Below are positions 32,881 to 42,840 of a DNA stretch of 64,000 nt, piece by piece. The notes under the pieces were generated by a model. The model saw only the letters and a list, made by a program, of their open reading frames with translations. It had not been told where the DNA came from and made no database searches. The position numbers and the translations under genes were made by a program. Origin of the DNA: Rhodotorula mucilaginosa (lineage: Eukaryota; Basidiomycota; Microbotryomycetes; Sporidiobolales; Sporidiobolaceae); the NCBI GenBank assembly GCA_034406715.1, contig CP137868.1, forward strand, positions 434,001 to 498,000, in the 5' to 3' direction. Position 1 is the stretch's first letter; each line of letters begins with the position of its first letter.

Positions 32881-35679
32881 TCAAAGCTTGACCTTGCCAG
32901 CCTTGAGAGCTTCCCAGTGCTCCCGCTTGAACGGCCTGTACTCGCGCGAGTCCGGGTCGAGCCAGTACACCAGGTCAGTCCCGACCGCGTCCGGGTCGAC
33001 GCCCTCGTTTCGGAGAGCGACTTTGGTCTGCTTGGCGGTGCCGGTTTGCTCGAGCCTGCGTACAGCAAAGTGGCGAGACGCAAAGGATAAAAGTCAGCGC
33101 GTCTGCCCAGAAAGTCGGCGGGCTGGAACGGAGGGCCGTGGGTTCGGACTCACGAGTCGACGAGACGGATAAAGTGCGGCTGAGCGTAACGCGGCAGGGT
33201 TTTGTTGACATGCTGAGAAAGGATCGCAAAGTCGACCACGCCCGCCGATTTCGGGATCGCGGCACACCCAGCACGCCCGTCGTGTCCGGGTACTGTTTCG
33301 GGCGCCGCCTCCTGTCAGCACATTCAACCATGTTGTGGTGGGGAGAGAAGGAAGCTGACCAAGAACGCCGTAGACATTGGCTTCACCGACCACCTCCCCG
33401 AGCGCAGCTGCAACATCCGTCGTCGCGACGTTTTCCGATTTCCACCGGAACGTGTCGCCGAGTCGGTCGGCAAAGTACCACAATCCGTCCGAATCGCGAC
33501 GGAGAAGGTCGCCCGTCCGGAAATACGAGTCGCCCTTTTGCAAGACGTCGTGCAGGACCTTCTTCTTCGTCGCAGTCGGGTTGTCGTGGTAGCCAGCGAA
33601 GCTCTGAGTGAGGAGAATTGTGCAGTCAATGTCTGCGAACAGGCTTGTTGATCGTCTCGAGCGCCCTCTGCGCGTACCTCGTGACCGGTCTCTTCGACAA
33701 TGAGCATGACGAGCTCTCCCGGCTCGTTGTCCGCGGCCTGTAATTTGCCGACGGGGGTGTAAGTACGGTCATTCCGCCTGTATCGCACACACGCAAAGCT
33801 TGGCCGGCCCCTCACCCGAATGCACAGGCCGTTCTTGTCCCTCGCCGGCTCTTCCGTCAACGGGTCAACCTTGAGGATCACCATCTTGTTACGGAGGATC
33901 AGGCGGAGCAGAGCGCCGTGACTGCCGACCGCTCCGGCGCCGAACTCGTTCCCGTTGTAGTTGATCAGCGAGCCGTTGCCTGTGCGACAAATGATCGTGC
34001 TGAGCTCAGCTTCTGCAGTTCTGGTAGAGTCGCCATCACGGCCAGAAGCAAGAGTACGAGAAAAGCGCTATCGCACCTTCGGACGAGGCAAAGAACTCGG
34101 AGATGTGCGTGACTCCGAAACGCTCGCGGAACTTTTCCCACACGTCGGGACGGCACCCGTTACCGTACGCGAGCCGGACGTTGTGCTTCTTGTCATCCGG
34201 CGACGGCGGTACCGCGAGAAGGTACCGGAGGACTGTAGGCAGAGAGCACTGCATAATCAACACACCGGCCTCGTTCTTGCTAGCACGAAACAACACCGGA
34301 GAACGGAAGGAGAATCACGGCTCGCCTACCTTCTCCGACGTATTGAATGACGTTGGCGTTCGTGGCGCGGACGTCGCGCCAGAAGTGAGTCGCCGAGAAC
34401 TTGCGACCAATGATGACGGTCGAGCGCGAGTTCCACGCGGTCGCGATCGCCAAGACGGAAGCCGTCGAGTGGTACTGTGAGCGCATCGCTGGAAGACATC
34501 AACACGAGGGTTCCGGGCCCTGCGCCGGAACTTTCTCGGGGGAGGCTTCCTAGCTGATGTGACTCACGAGTGGCATCGGAGTGTAAATCCGGGTCTTGGT
34601 ACCGAAGCGGTTCATGGTCGTCCACAGCTGTTGTCGCGAACAACAGGAGGCGAAATCAGCACGCGCCGTACGCTTCGGATGACCGAGCCAATCACTCGGA
34701 AGGCACACTCACCTGCGCCGCGCCTCGTACACGACTGTGCAGGGTGATGGCTGCCTTGGGCAGCCCGGTCGTGCCCGAAGTGTAGATCAGGACGCAAGCC
34801 GACTTCCATGTGATCCCGTTCCTCCTCTCGTTCGGCACACGCTCGGCGCTGCATCCTTCCAGTTCAAACTCGGTCAAGACGGTCTCGTTCTCCGAGACCG
34901 AGACGGACTTTTCGCCCGGCGAGCCCGAGTAGAACGAGTCGACCCAGCGGACGAAGCGGAGCGAGGGGAGGGCCTGGTGCAGACCGGGGGCGACGTCGGC
35001 GATCGGAGTGGCAAGGTCGGCGTCGAAGATGACCAAACGGGGTTTGGCGACCGAGATGCAGTGCGCGAGGCCTTTGTCGGTCAAATTGTAGTTGACGAAA
35101 GCGGGAATGCTGCACGAGTCATGGCCGTCGCTTCAGTGAGATTCGAGGGACCTTGGGGACGAGTTTAGGAACGTACACGTCAATGGCGAGACAGGCGAGC
35201 CAGAGAATCGGGTATGCGGGCTTGTTTTGCATAAAGACGGCGATCGTCTCGCCGCGCTGCAGTCCTTGAGCAAGGAGCCAGTTTGCGAGCTGGCAGACGC
35301 CTGTGAATGGGACGAACCGGAGGAGCGAGTAAGCCACCTCGCACTTCCTGTCAACGGGAGCGGTACTCACGGCGGTAGACTTGATCCCAACTGAGGGTCA
35401 ATCCTTCGCAGACGAGGCAGTCTGCGCCCTTGCTCTCGAGCGCTGCCTCTTCGAACATGTACCAGAGAGAGTTTTTGTCTCTGGATGTTCCAAACCTGTC
35501 AGCGCTGGTCTCGACCTTCTGGCAAGTCGTATGGGGGCTCACTGCTTGTTGCACTTGTCGAGCTTGACCTTGACTTTGGCTGCGCCTGCGACGACGCGGA
35601 GGTCGTCGGCGAGACGCCAGCGGGCATCGAGGTAGCCGACGAGGTGAGCTGCGCCGACGGCGGCGGCAACAGTAGCCAT
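32881..35679 (-). CDS. FAT1: Very-long-chain acyl-CoA synthetase / fatty acid transporter (FATP)
   Basis: Fat1 activates very-long-chain fatty acids to CoA thioesters and couples uptake of exogenous fatty acids; it sits in ER, peroxisome or lipid-body membranes. The N-terminus MATVAAAVGAAHLVGYLDA is hydrophobic. Following blocks: LWYMFEEAALESKGADCLVC, NWLLAQGLQRGETIAVFMQN, AMP-binding motif CVLIYTSGTTGLPKAAI, YHSTASVLAIATAWNSRSTV, IQYVGEVLRYLLAVPPSPDD, the FATP/VLACS motif RLAYGNGCRPDVWEKFRERF, EFFASSEGAIALF, SYFRTGDLLRRDSDGLWYFA with the conserved Arg/Asp, DRLGDTFRWKSENVATTDVA and PHFIRLVDS. It ends EALKAGKVKL (TGA 32881-32883). At least eight introns are present. A paralogous role as peroxisomal VLCFA synthetase only cannot be separated by sequence. 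Confidence 0.92.
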
Positions 35680-35949
35680 GTTGGGGGCGGGCGACTGTTC
35701 GAAAGGGTCTTTGTAAGTGCACTTCTTGTCCGGAAGAAAGCTGTCCTGTCGTCGAGTGTAAAGAGGACCGAGGCAGGGTGAAATGAGCGAGCGTGTGGGG
35801 CAATGCGGCTCGTGTGGAGCCGAGCGAAGAGCTGGCATCGCTTCCCCCTGACAGCCAGCGATCACCCGCCGCTCTCCGCTTGCAGTCCACTCGACCCGCT
35901 ACACTACACTCGCACGCACGCACGTGCTGAGCTCGGGCAAGCAAAGAAC
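35680..35949. promoter_or_regulatory. Divergent promoter, FAT1 / SAP30-like gene
   Basis: 270 bases between two head-to-head start codons. A short alternating CACGCACG stretch lies near 35910-35922, and I recognise no known operator. Confidence 0.5.
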
Positions 35950-37061
35950 ATGTCGGGCTACGACTCGACCGGCGCTTCGACCGTCAACGGCGGCAACGGC
36001 TACGCCAACTCGTCCACCGCTCAACAAGGCTCGTCCGGGACAGGCCAGAAGCGCCGACGCGCCAACGCCGATCCAGATTTCTACCCGGGCGCAGCGCCGA
36101 CCACGAAGCGAGCACAAGCAAACTGGCGCGCCGCGCAGGAACAAGCAGCGAGGCAGAACTCGTTGCAGCAGTTGTCGCAGCAGCAGCAGCAACAGCAGCA
36201 GCAACAACTGCAGCAGCAGCAACAGCAGATGGAGCCGAGGCAACCCATCGTGAGTCTTCAGTGTATGGATCTTACTAGATGAGCCGATGCTGACTGGCGC
36301 AATTCCTCTCCCATGGCCAGCTCTCGCTTGCTTCCCTTCCTCCAGAAGCCCTTCAGCGGTACCTCAGTCGATGTGAGCTTCACCACTTTGCGAATAGCCC
36401 TGCTTCAAACCGCGACACTGACTCTTCTGACATCGCTCCCCCAGACGGCCTGATCGACCCGCAAGGCCTCCTCTCGTATCACCACGCCGTCTTCCCCGTT
36501 CCCGCCCTGCCCGAAACGCTCCACCCGCCTCTCGACGGCCGTCAACTCAACGTCCGCAAAGCCAAGATGACGTACATCCCCGCGGCAAGGAACGCCAAGA
36601 TTTTAGCGGCGCGAGCGGCAGCGGCAGCGGCGACGGGTGGCGAAGGAGGAGACGAAGCAACGACGGCGAACACATCTAGTGACGATGGGGGCCCCGTCAC
36701 AAACAATTCCGGTCAGGCTGGCGACGGCGCCGCAGATGCCGCCATGACAACCGCCGCCGCCGCCGCCGCCGCCTCGGGCTCCGCCGATCCTCCCGCCACC
36801 GACGACGCCGCCGTCGCCGCATCTTCTGCGCCCGGGTCCCGCCTCACCCCTCAAGCTCGAAGCTGGCTCGAGCCCAAGACCTCCGACTTTGCCTCGCTCT
36901 CGGCCTTTGACCACCCCGACGTCGTCCTGCAACGACTCGCGGCGCGGGCGACGCAGCATTGGGACAAGCGGGAGAGCCTGAAAGAGGCAGAGACGTTGAC
37001 CAACTTTATGTTTAGCGTGAGGAACCGCGGGAGGACACTGAGGGCGACGCCGGCTGGTTGA
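35950..37061 (+). CDS. Possible SAP30-like histone-deacetylase complex protein
   Basis: The protein starts MSGYDSTGASTVNGG, has a basic nuclear-signal-like GQKRRRANADPDFYPG, a Gln tract (36178-36228), then LSLASLPPEALQRYLSRYGL followed by IDPQGLLSYHHAVFP. Two introns (about 36250-36320 and 36372-36444) flank the LASLPPEALQRYLSRY block. A long Ala/Gly/Thr/Asp-rich spacer leads to DHPDVVLQRLAARATQHWDK, ETLTNFMFSVRNRGRTLRAT and TGA at 37059-37061. The L-x-x-L-x-x-x-x-L-x-R-Y helix recalls the Sin3-binding region of SAP30 (VNTLRRYKRHFKL-like). This is resemblance only. It could equally be a lineage-specific nuclear protein. The gene model itself is convincing. Confidence 0.55.
36178..36228 (+). 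repeat. CAG/CAA tract encoding polyglutamine
   Basis: Seventeen codons in a row, all CAG or CAA except one CTG, coding ten Gln, a Leu and six Gln in the SAP30-like protein. Mixed CAG/CAA codons should limit slippage. Confidence 0.9.
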
Positions 37062-37403
37062 GGCGCTGCACCGCGGGTGCTGCCCGCCGACCTCTCGTAT
37101 GCGCTCGCCTCGAGCGAGAAGCTGGCGCATCGATTTCTCGATCTTTTTTTTTTCGTTCTCCCCCCCTGTCCCTGTCCTTGTTGTACGTAGTTGCATTAGC
37201 ATGGTTCAATCAGATCTCACGTCTCCTTGTAAAGGTCGTGATGGATCTAGCGAGAGCGCCAATAATCGAATCGACAATCTGGCGAGATCAGCCGCAACAT
37301 CGACAGGTTCTCCTCCAACAACACCTGCTGTACGCCTCGTCACCGCACATACAGACCGGCACTCGCTCCTGATAAGCTGATCTTGCCCTCTAGTCCAAGT
37401 AAA
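37062..37403. other. Spacer upstream of GPM1
   Basis: 342 bases holding the 3' end of the SAP30-like gene and the GPM1 promoter. A T-rich/pyrimidine patch lies at about 37143-37180. No coding or RNA signal is seen. Confidence 0.6.
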
Positions 37404-38664
37404 ATGGCCTCGAACGCATCCGGAAACCTTGTGAGTCGCCCAGGGAGCAACACTCTCGATTCGTTCGTCGCTGATGCCATCGCTCCCTCGCGCGCACAGC
37501 TCGTCCTCGTCAGGTATGCACGCACCGCAAAGTGGCGTCTCATGAAGTGAAGCTGACGCTAGGACCATCGCCCCGGTTGCTGTCCAACAGGCACGGTGAG
37601 TGTCTTGACCGGAATGGACGGATGTTCGGTTCCCCCCAAACGCTGCTGATCTCGTCGCTGACCTTTCGCCTTTGCAGGCGAGTCTGAGTGGAACAAGGTG
37701 TGTTGGCCTGTGTGCGTGAGCAGAGAGGCGCGCCTGACTGACGCGGTGCACCGTCTGTCCGGCAGCTCAACCTCTTCACCGGGTGAGGCCGGTTTCTCTT
37801 TCCGACTTGCTCCACACCCAGTAATGGCGCCCCGGGAGCTACTAGAGCCGACACTGACACGACCGCCTCGAATCACTTTCAAAACAATAGCTGGAAGGAC
37901 CCGGCGCTCACCGAGAAGGGCCGCGCCGAGGCTCACGAGGGCGGCAAGAACCTCAAGGCCGCGGGCCTGACCGACTTTGACGTCGCGTTCACGTCGGTCC
38001 TTCAGCGCGCCAACACGACCCTCGACATTATCCTCGAGGAGATTGGCCAGAAGGGCTTGCCGATCCACAGGGACCAGGCCCTGAACGAGCGCGACTATGG
38101 CGAGTTGACCGGCCTCAACAAGGACGACGGTGAGTCTTTCGTCGCGGATTCTTCTTCATGTCCCTTTTCGCTGCTTCTCCCGCGGCCGGCTGACCATGTG
38201 GGGTTTGAATCTGCGTGCCAAACTCTCAGCTCGCAAGAAGTTTGGCGAGGAGCAGGTCCACATCTGGCGCCGCTCGTACGACGTCCCGCCTCCCGGCGGC
38301 GAGTCGCTCGAGTTGACCGCGAAGCGCACCCTCCCGTACTACAACGAGAAGATTGCGCCGCTCGTCGAGGAAGGCAAGAAGGTCCTCGTCGCCGCGCACG
38401 GCAACTCGCTCCGTTCGATCATCAAGCAGCTCGAGAACCTCTCGCCGGAAGAGATTGTCAACACTGAGCTCGAGACTGGTGTCCCCATTGTCTACCGCCT
38501 CGACAAGGAGGGTGAGTCCGTCACTCCTGCTCACTTTTCAATCGCGGCTCCGACTTGCGCGTGTGCATTCTGGAAGAATACCGTCCTGACTGATTTGGCG
38601 CCTCCTTTAAAAACCCCCTCCAGGCAAGGTCCTCTCCAAGGAGATCCTCAAGCACAAGAACTAG
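37404..38664 (+). CDS. GPM1: Cofactor-dependent phosphoglycerate mutase
   Basis: Interconverts 3- and 2-phosphoglycerate in glycolysis and gluconeogenesis through a phosphohistidine. Eight exons: 37404-37430, 37500-37513, 37591-37595, 37678-37697, 37766-37782, 37891-38129, 38230-38511, 38624-38664. They sum to 645 bases (214 residues plus stop). The joined N-terminus reads [20 protein letters not shown] then [18 protein letters not shown]. Exon 3 is only 5 nt (gcacg) and carries the codon of the catalytic His of RHG. Further motifs: [40 protein letters not shown] and the second catalytic His in [20 protein letters not shown]. The C-terminus is [12 protein letters not shown]. The roughly 25-residue loop of S. 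cerevisiae Gpm1 is absent, as in the short S. pombe enzyme. Phase checks at every junction support the model. Confidence 0.96.
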
Positions 38665-39312
38665 ACGTGCCTATTTTATTCGACCTTCCGAGTAAAGAAA
38701 AGGTGGCTCTACCAAGGGCTCTCTCCTGTGTTGGTAGATTTGCACGTTCGGGCAAAACAAAGCTGGTTCAAAAGTGGATGCCGCCGTGCGGCGTGAAGCT
38801 CTTGCGGCGAGGTCGCAGGTCACTGCTCGCACATGAGCGTTTTTGCACGGGGACCCGTGAGGCGAAAGCGCCGTACATAGTCTACCAGCCCCCTCAGACG
38901 GATCAGCCACCTTGAGGGAAAGGATTGTTCCCATCATAGCTTTGGCGCTGTTCCACCCGGCTCCTCAAAACGATCGCACGCAACGCAGACTATCCCCAAT
39001 GCTTTTCCCTCAAGCGCAGGTACTGCTTTATGGCACGACGGAGCAAAGTGTTCCGGACGAAGGTGAGAAAAAAGAGACCTGCAGCAGCGACGGAAATAAA
39101 CGGCCGTGTACACAGATTCGGAACCTGCTTCGCTAGCATCGTCTCCAGGGCATGCATTCGCCCGTCGTAGAGCTCTCTCTTCTCCCTCTCTGGGTGTGGG
39201 CCTGTCTCTCCCTTCTCGCTCTCTTTGATCGTGTGCCCGCATCCGATCCGCTGTTTTTGGACACAACAAGGAGGGGAATCGATTCCAACCGAGGAAAAAC
39301 CCAGACAAGCGT
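38665..39312. other. Intergenic region between convergent GPM1 and RPL12
   Basis: About 650 bases between two converging, probably highly expressed genes; it holds both 3' UTRs. Several open frames cross it on both strands but none has splice or family support. No RNA gene is recognised. Confidence 0.6.
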
Positions 39313-40397
39313 TTACTGCAGGTGAAAGGGCGTAGGTAATGTACAGGAAATCGTCAGTTGCGGACCGGAAGGAATGAAATGAGAGCGAGTCAAGGGAGAC
39401 TGACCTCGGAGGGGATCTCGACGTCACCCGAGTCGATCGCCTCGATGATGTCGTGGGCGGGGCGACCGTCGATGGTGCAGCCGACCGACTGGGCCGTGCC
39501 GAGGATCTCCTTGACGCCGCCGGCGAGCGAAGCCGAGAGGGTCTTCTTGGCGTCGCGCATGGTGCGGGCAATGTCGATGATGGCGTCGAGTTCAATGTTG
39601 CCCGAGTGCTTGATGTTCTTCTCCTTCTTGCGGTCGCGGACGGGCTCCTTGAGGGCGCGGATGACGAGCGACGAAGCGGACGGGACGACCGAGACGGCGG
39701 CTTGACGGTTCTGGATCGTGAGCTGGACCGTGACGCGGAGGCCCTTCCAGTCGCCGGTCGCCTTGGCGATGTCCTCACCGACCTTCTTGGGCGACTGTTT
39801 CGTATAGGCGGTATACTGGGTCAGCCCTCGCGGCGGAAGGATTTCGGAGGTTGTGGACTTCTCGATGGGCCCTCGTCCTCTCTGCGGCCGTATACCGGGC
39901 CCGCGTTCCTGCCTGTACCTCCCAGCTGCGTGCCTCGCGTGTCTGTCTCCCCTCGCCCGTCGCTGTCCTCGATTCATGCCGTTCGCTGTCCGGCCGACCG
40001 CTTCCACCCCCCGCCTTCTCCCAACCGATCCCGACCTCGTACGCGACGCGTGTAGTCCGGATCCGTCCGATGTGTGATTTTAGCTTACAAGACCGAGGGG
40101 ACCGATCTTGGGCGCAAGAGCGGACGAGGCCTACGAGTTGCGAGCGAGGTCAGCGAATCGGTGCGAGAAGCTTGACCAGTTTGAGCGGCCACTGTGACAC
40201 GGGTACTCACTCCGACCTCTCCTCCGGTAGCCCTGAGGTAGATGATCTGTACAGGAGGTGTTTGGCGCAGTTTGGTCAGCAGACGAGTCTATGGGGAGAA
40301 AACGGGCTGGATCTCGCCAACGAGGGCACCTGAGGAGGTGTCGATTGGACGTATGGGACCGTACCTTGATCTCGGCGGGGTCGGACTTGGGAGGCAT
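39313..40397 (-). CDS. RPL12: 60S ribosomal protein L12 (uL11)
   Basis: uL11 forms the base of the ribosomal P-stalk with rRNA of the GTPase-associated centre. The exons give [137 protein letters not shown] and [15 protein letters not shown]. The match to eukaryotic L12 is continuous. The coding sequence reaches GAG at 39405; a GTCAGT...CTGCAG intron (39316-39404) follows and the next bases are TAA (39313-39315), so the stop codon alone lies in the last exon. Reading through instead would add an unconserved tail. It is divergent from RACK1, another ribosome-associated gene. Confidence 0.96.
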
Positions 40398-40576
40398 GGT
40401 CGAGCCTTGTTGTGCCTGTAGAGGTTTGAGACTGAGAGCCTGAAGAAGTAGAGCGTTTGGCTGGTTTGCGGATGCGGACGAAGCGCGCGCAAGCTCGGGC
40501 GACTCGCTCGCGACTCGAGACTCGACCCCGTCTCGCCCGCGTCCCTGCCTTGCTCCTCGTCTCGTCGTAGCCCATC
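40398..40576. promoter_or_regulatory. Divergent promoter, RPL12 / RACK1
   Basis: About 180 bases between the RPL12 ATG and the inferred first exon of RACK1. A plus-strand ATG at 40470 would open a 33-codon upstream frame ending TAG just before the split start, so it may be a uORF if transcription begins that far up. Coordinated ribosomal expression is the obvious inference. Confidence 0.6.
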
Positions 40577-42558
40577 AGTCAGTCCCGTGCTGCTCTAGAC
40601 TGCAGGCTGCCCTCCCCTGTCCTCGTCGCTGACCTCGACAACCTGCCCCCCTTGGCCCACCCGCGCGCAGTGTCGGAGCAGCTCGTCTACAAGGGATCGT
40701 GAGTCGCTCCTCTCGTCTCTCGTACCGCTCCAGCTCGCCCACTGGGACTGACCAATACTTGCTCACAACAGGCTCGTCGGCCACAAGTGCGTACTGCCAC
40801 CGACCTCGGCACGGGCGACGAGGCGCGGCAGCAGCAGCTGATCTTGCTCCTCTCTTCTCTCTCTCACTCTCACTCTCTCCTCGCCCCGCCTCTCGCCCCT
40901 CCCACCGAAACGAAATGCACGACACCTAACAGGGGCGATGTCACCGCCATCGCCACCTCGGCCGAGAACCCGGACATGATCTTGACCGCCTCGCGCGACA
41001 AGACCCTCATCATGTGGTCCCTCACCCGTGACGAGGTGCGTTTCACACCCTTTACCCTTCGCGATGGTCGACAACGTGCGCGGGACTCGAGGTGGTGCAG
41101 GAACGAGCGTGCAGGAGCTGGGAGTGGGTGGGCGAGTCGGGGAGCTGGGAACCTAGAGGGTCGGAGGGGGACTTCGCCGTATCCTGGCCGGCCGCTCTGG
41201 CATAGGCGACATAGACAGCCAAGACGCCGCGGGGAAGGGATACTCGCAGGGTTGCAGAGACATCGCCGTCGATTTGCCCCCACAGCACATACGGCTCGCC
41301 TCCACGGATCGAGGACGAGCGCTGACCGCGAGGCACGCCCACACACAGTCCTCGTTCGGCTACCCGAAGCGGATCCTGCACGGCCACAACGGCTTCGTCT
41401 CGGACGTCGTCATCTCGTCGGACGGCCAGTTTGCCCTCTCGTCCTCGTGGGACAAGACCCTGCGTCTCTGGGACCTCAACACGGGTCTGACCACCCGCCG
41501 GTTCGTCGGCCACACCTCGGACGTCCTCTCGGTCTCGTTCTCGGCCGACAACCGCCAGATCGTTTCGGGTTCGCGTGACCGCACCATCAAGCTGTGGAAC
41601 ACGCTCGGAGAGTGCAAGTTCAACATCACCGAGGACGGCCACTCCGAGTGGGTCTCGTGCGTTCGCTTCTCGCCGAACCCGATGAACCCCGTCATCGTCT
41701 CGGCCGGATGGGACAAGATCGTCAAGGTGAGCGGCTCACGTTTTCCCTGCGTACCACCACGCACACGGCCCCCCCCCCCAGCTGCCCAAAAGAAAAACAA
41801 AAGTCTTCCCATCGAGGGAGGGAGACGTGATGATTCCACACCTTGTGTCATATATTTGCTACTTCAGAGGGACTATCTTCCCCTATGAGAACACTAATTT
41901 ATCCACCAAGATCGCTGATCCCCCCCTCCCTCGATGAGAAGACTTTTGACTTTCTTGGCGGGGTGGCGTCCGTCGCCGCATGGACCTGGTTCCGTTGGCC
42001 GGCGTTGATGGAAACTGACCACCCGGCGCAATACACGCACACACACAGGTCTGGGAGCTCTCCAAGTGCAAGCTCCGCACCAACCACTTTGGCCACACCG
42101 GTTACATCTCGACCGTCACCGTCTCGCCGGACGGTTCGCTGTGCGCCTCGGGCGGCAAGGACGGCATCACGATGCTGTGGGACCTGAACGAGGGCAAGCA
42201 CCTGTACTCGCTCGAGGCTGGCGACGAGATCAAGGCGCTCGTGTTCTCGCCGAACCGTTACTGGCTCTGCGCCGCGACCGGCTCGGGCTGCAAGGTCTTC
42301 GACCTCGAGACCAAGTCAGTCCATTCTTTTCCTCCTCCTTGATGATGCTCTCACATGTCGATCGATCACCGCGAGACTGACTCGTCAGTGTGTGCGCCCG
42401 CGCCCCGCAGGACCATTGTCGACGAGATCCGCCCGGAACTCGAGGCGTCCAAGGACGGCAACCTCCCGCAGGCGACTTCGGTTGCGTGGTCGCCGGCCGG
42501 CGACGTTCTGTACCTCGGTTACACCGACAACGTTGTCCGTGTCTACACCGTCGTCTAG
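40577..42558 (+). CDS. ASC1: RACK1/Asc1 (Cpc2), G-beta-like 40S ribosomal protein
   Basis: Seven-bladed WD40 protein of the small subunit head, a signalling and translation-quality scaffold. The first coding exon in sequence, starting after CAG at 40670, begins TGTCGGAGCAG (encoding SEQLVYKGS after Met). No ATG is present there, so the A of the start codon is taken from an upstream exon, best at 40577 before a GTCAGT donor. A 15-nt exon (40772-40786) gives LVGHK. Then [129 protein letters not shown] and the end [20 protein letters not shown]...YTVV (TAG 42556-42558). WD repeats are complete. One intron hosts U24. Confidence 0.95.
41799..41947 (+). repeat. 24-bp inverted repeat flanking the intronic snoRNA
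   Basis: The left arm (41799-41822) and right arm (41924-41947) are complementary over 24 positions with one G-U pair. They enclose the U24 snoRNA exactly. This extends the usual 4-6 bp terminal stem of a box C/D RNA into a long external stem in the pre-mRNA intron. Confidence 0.85.
41823..41923 (+). ncRNA. snR24: U24 (snR24) box C/D snoRNA in RACK1 intron
   Basis: A box C/D RNA that guides 2'-O-methylation of 25S rRNA. Box C TGATGA is at 41828-41833, a C'-like TATGAGA near 41884-41890 and box D CTGA at 41915-41918. The two antisense elements, ATATTTGCTACT (41852-41863) and CCACCAAGATCG (41903-41914), are the conserved U24 guides. They pair with the neighbouring rRNA segment containing CGATCTTGGTGG followed by AGTAGCAAATAT. 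In S. cerevisiae the same RNA, snR24, lies in the intron of ASC1, the RACK1 gene, so host and guest agree. The D' box is degenerate. Ends are estimated from the boxes and short stem. Confidence 0.93.
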
Positions 42559-42840
42559 ACGCTGAAAAATTGTCAATTCTAGCGACCCTTTCTCCTTCTC
42601 TTTTCTCTCTCTCTCTCCCTTCCCCTTGTCGTCTTTTTGCTGGATCGCATCCTTGACTTTGCGCTCGCGCTCGCGCGCTTGCGCTTGCTCCTTGCTCTTT
42701 GCGCCTGACGAAAGTGCTTTGCTCGTTCCGCTGAAAGAGACTGAGAGCCATATGTGGCGCATCAGAGAAGTTCTCTCGGCTGCTCCAAGTCGAAGTCGAA
42801 GGCTCCTCCTGTCTCTTCCGCACTCTTCAAGACGACGGCG

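Noticed and set aside
41036-41348. Possible H/ACA-type RNA in the long upstream RACK1 intron, with a GTATCC...GGGATAC pairing
   Set aside because: No convincing H box plus ACA tail at the right spacing; composition alone is not evidence.
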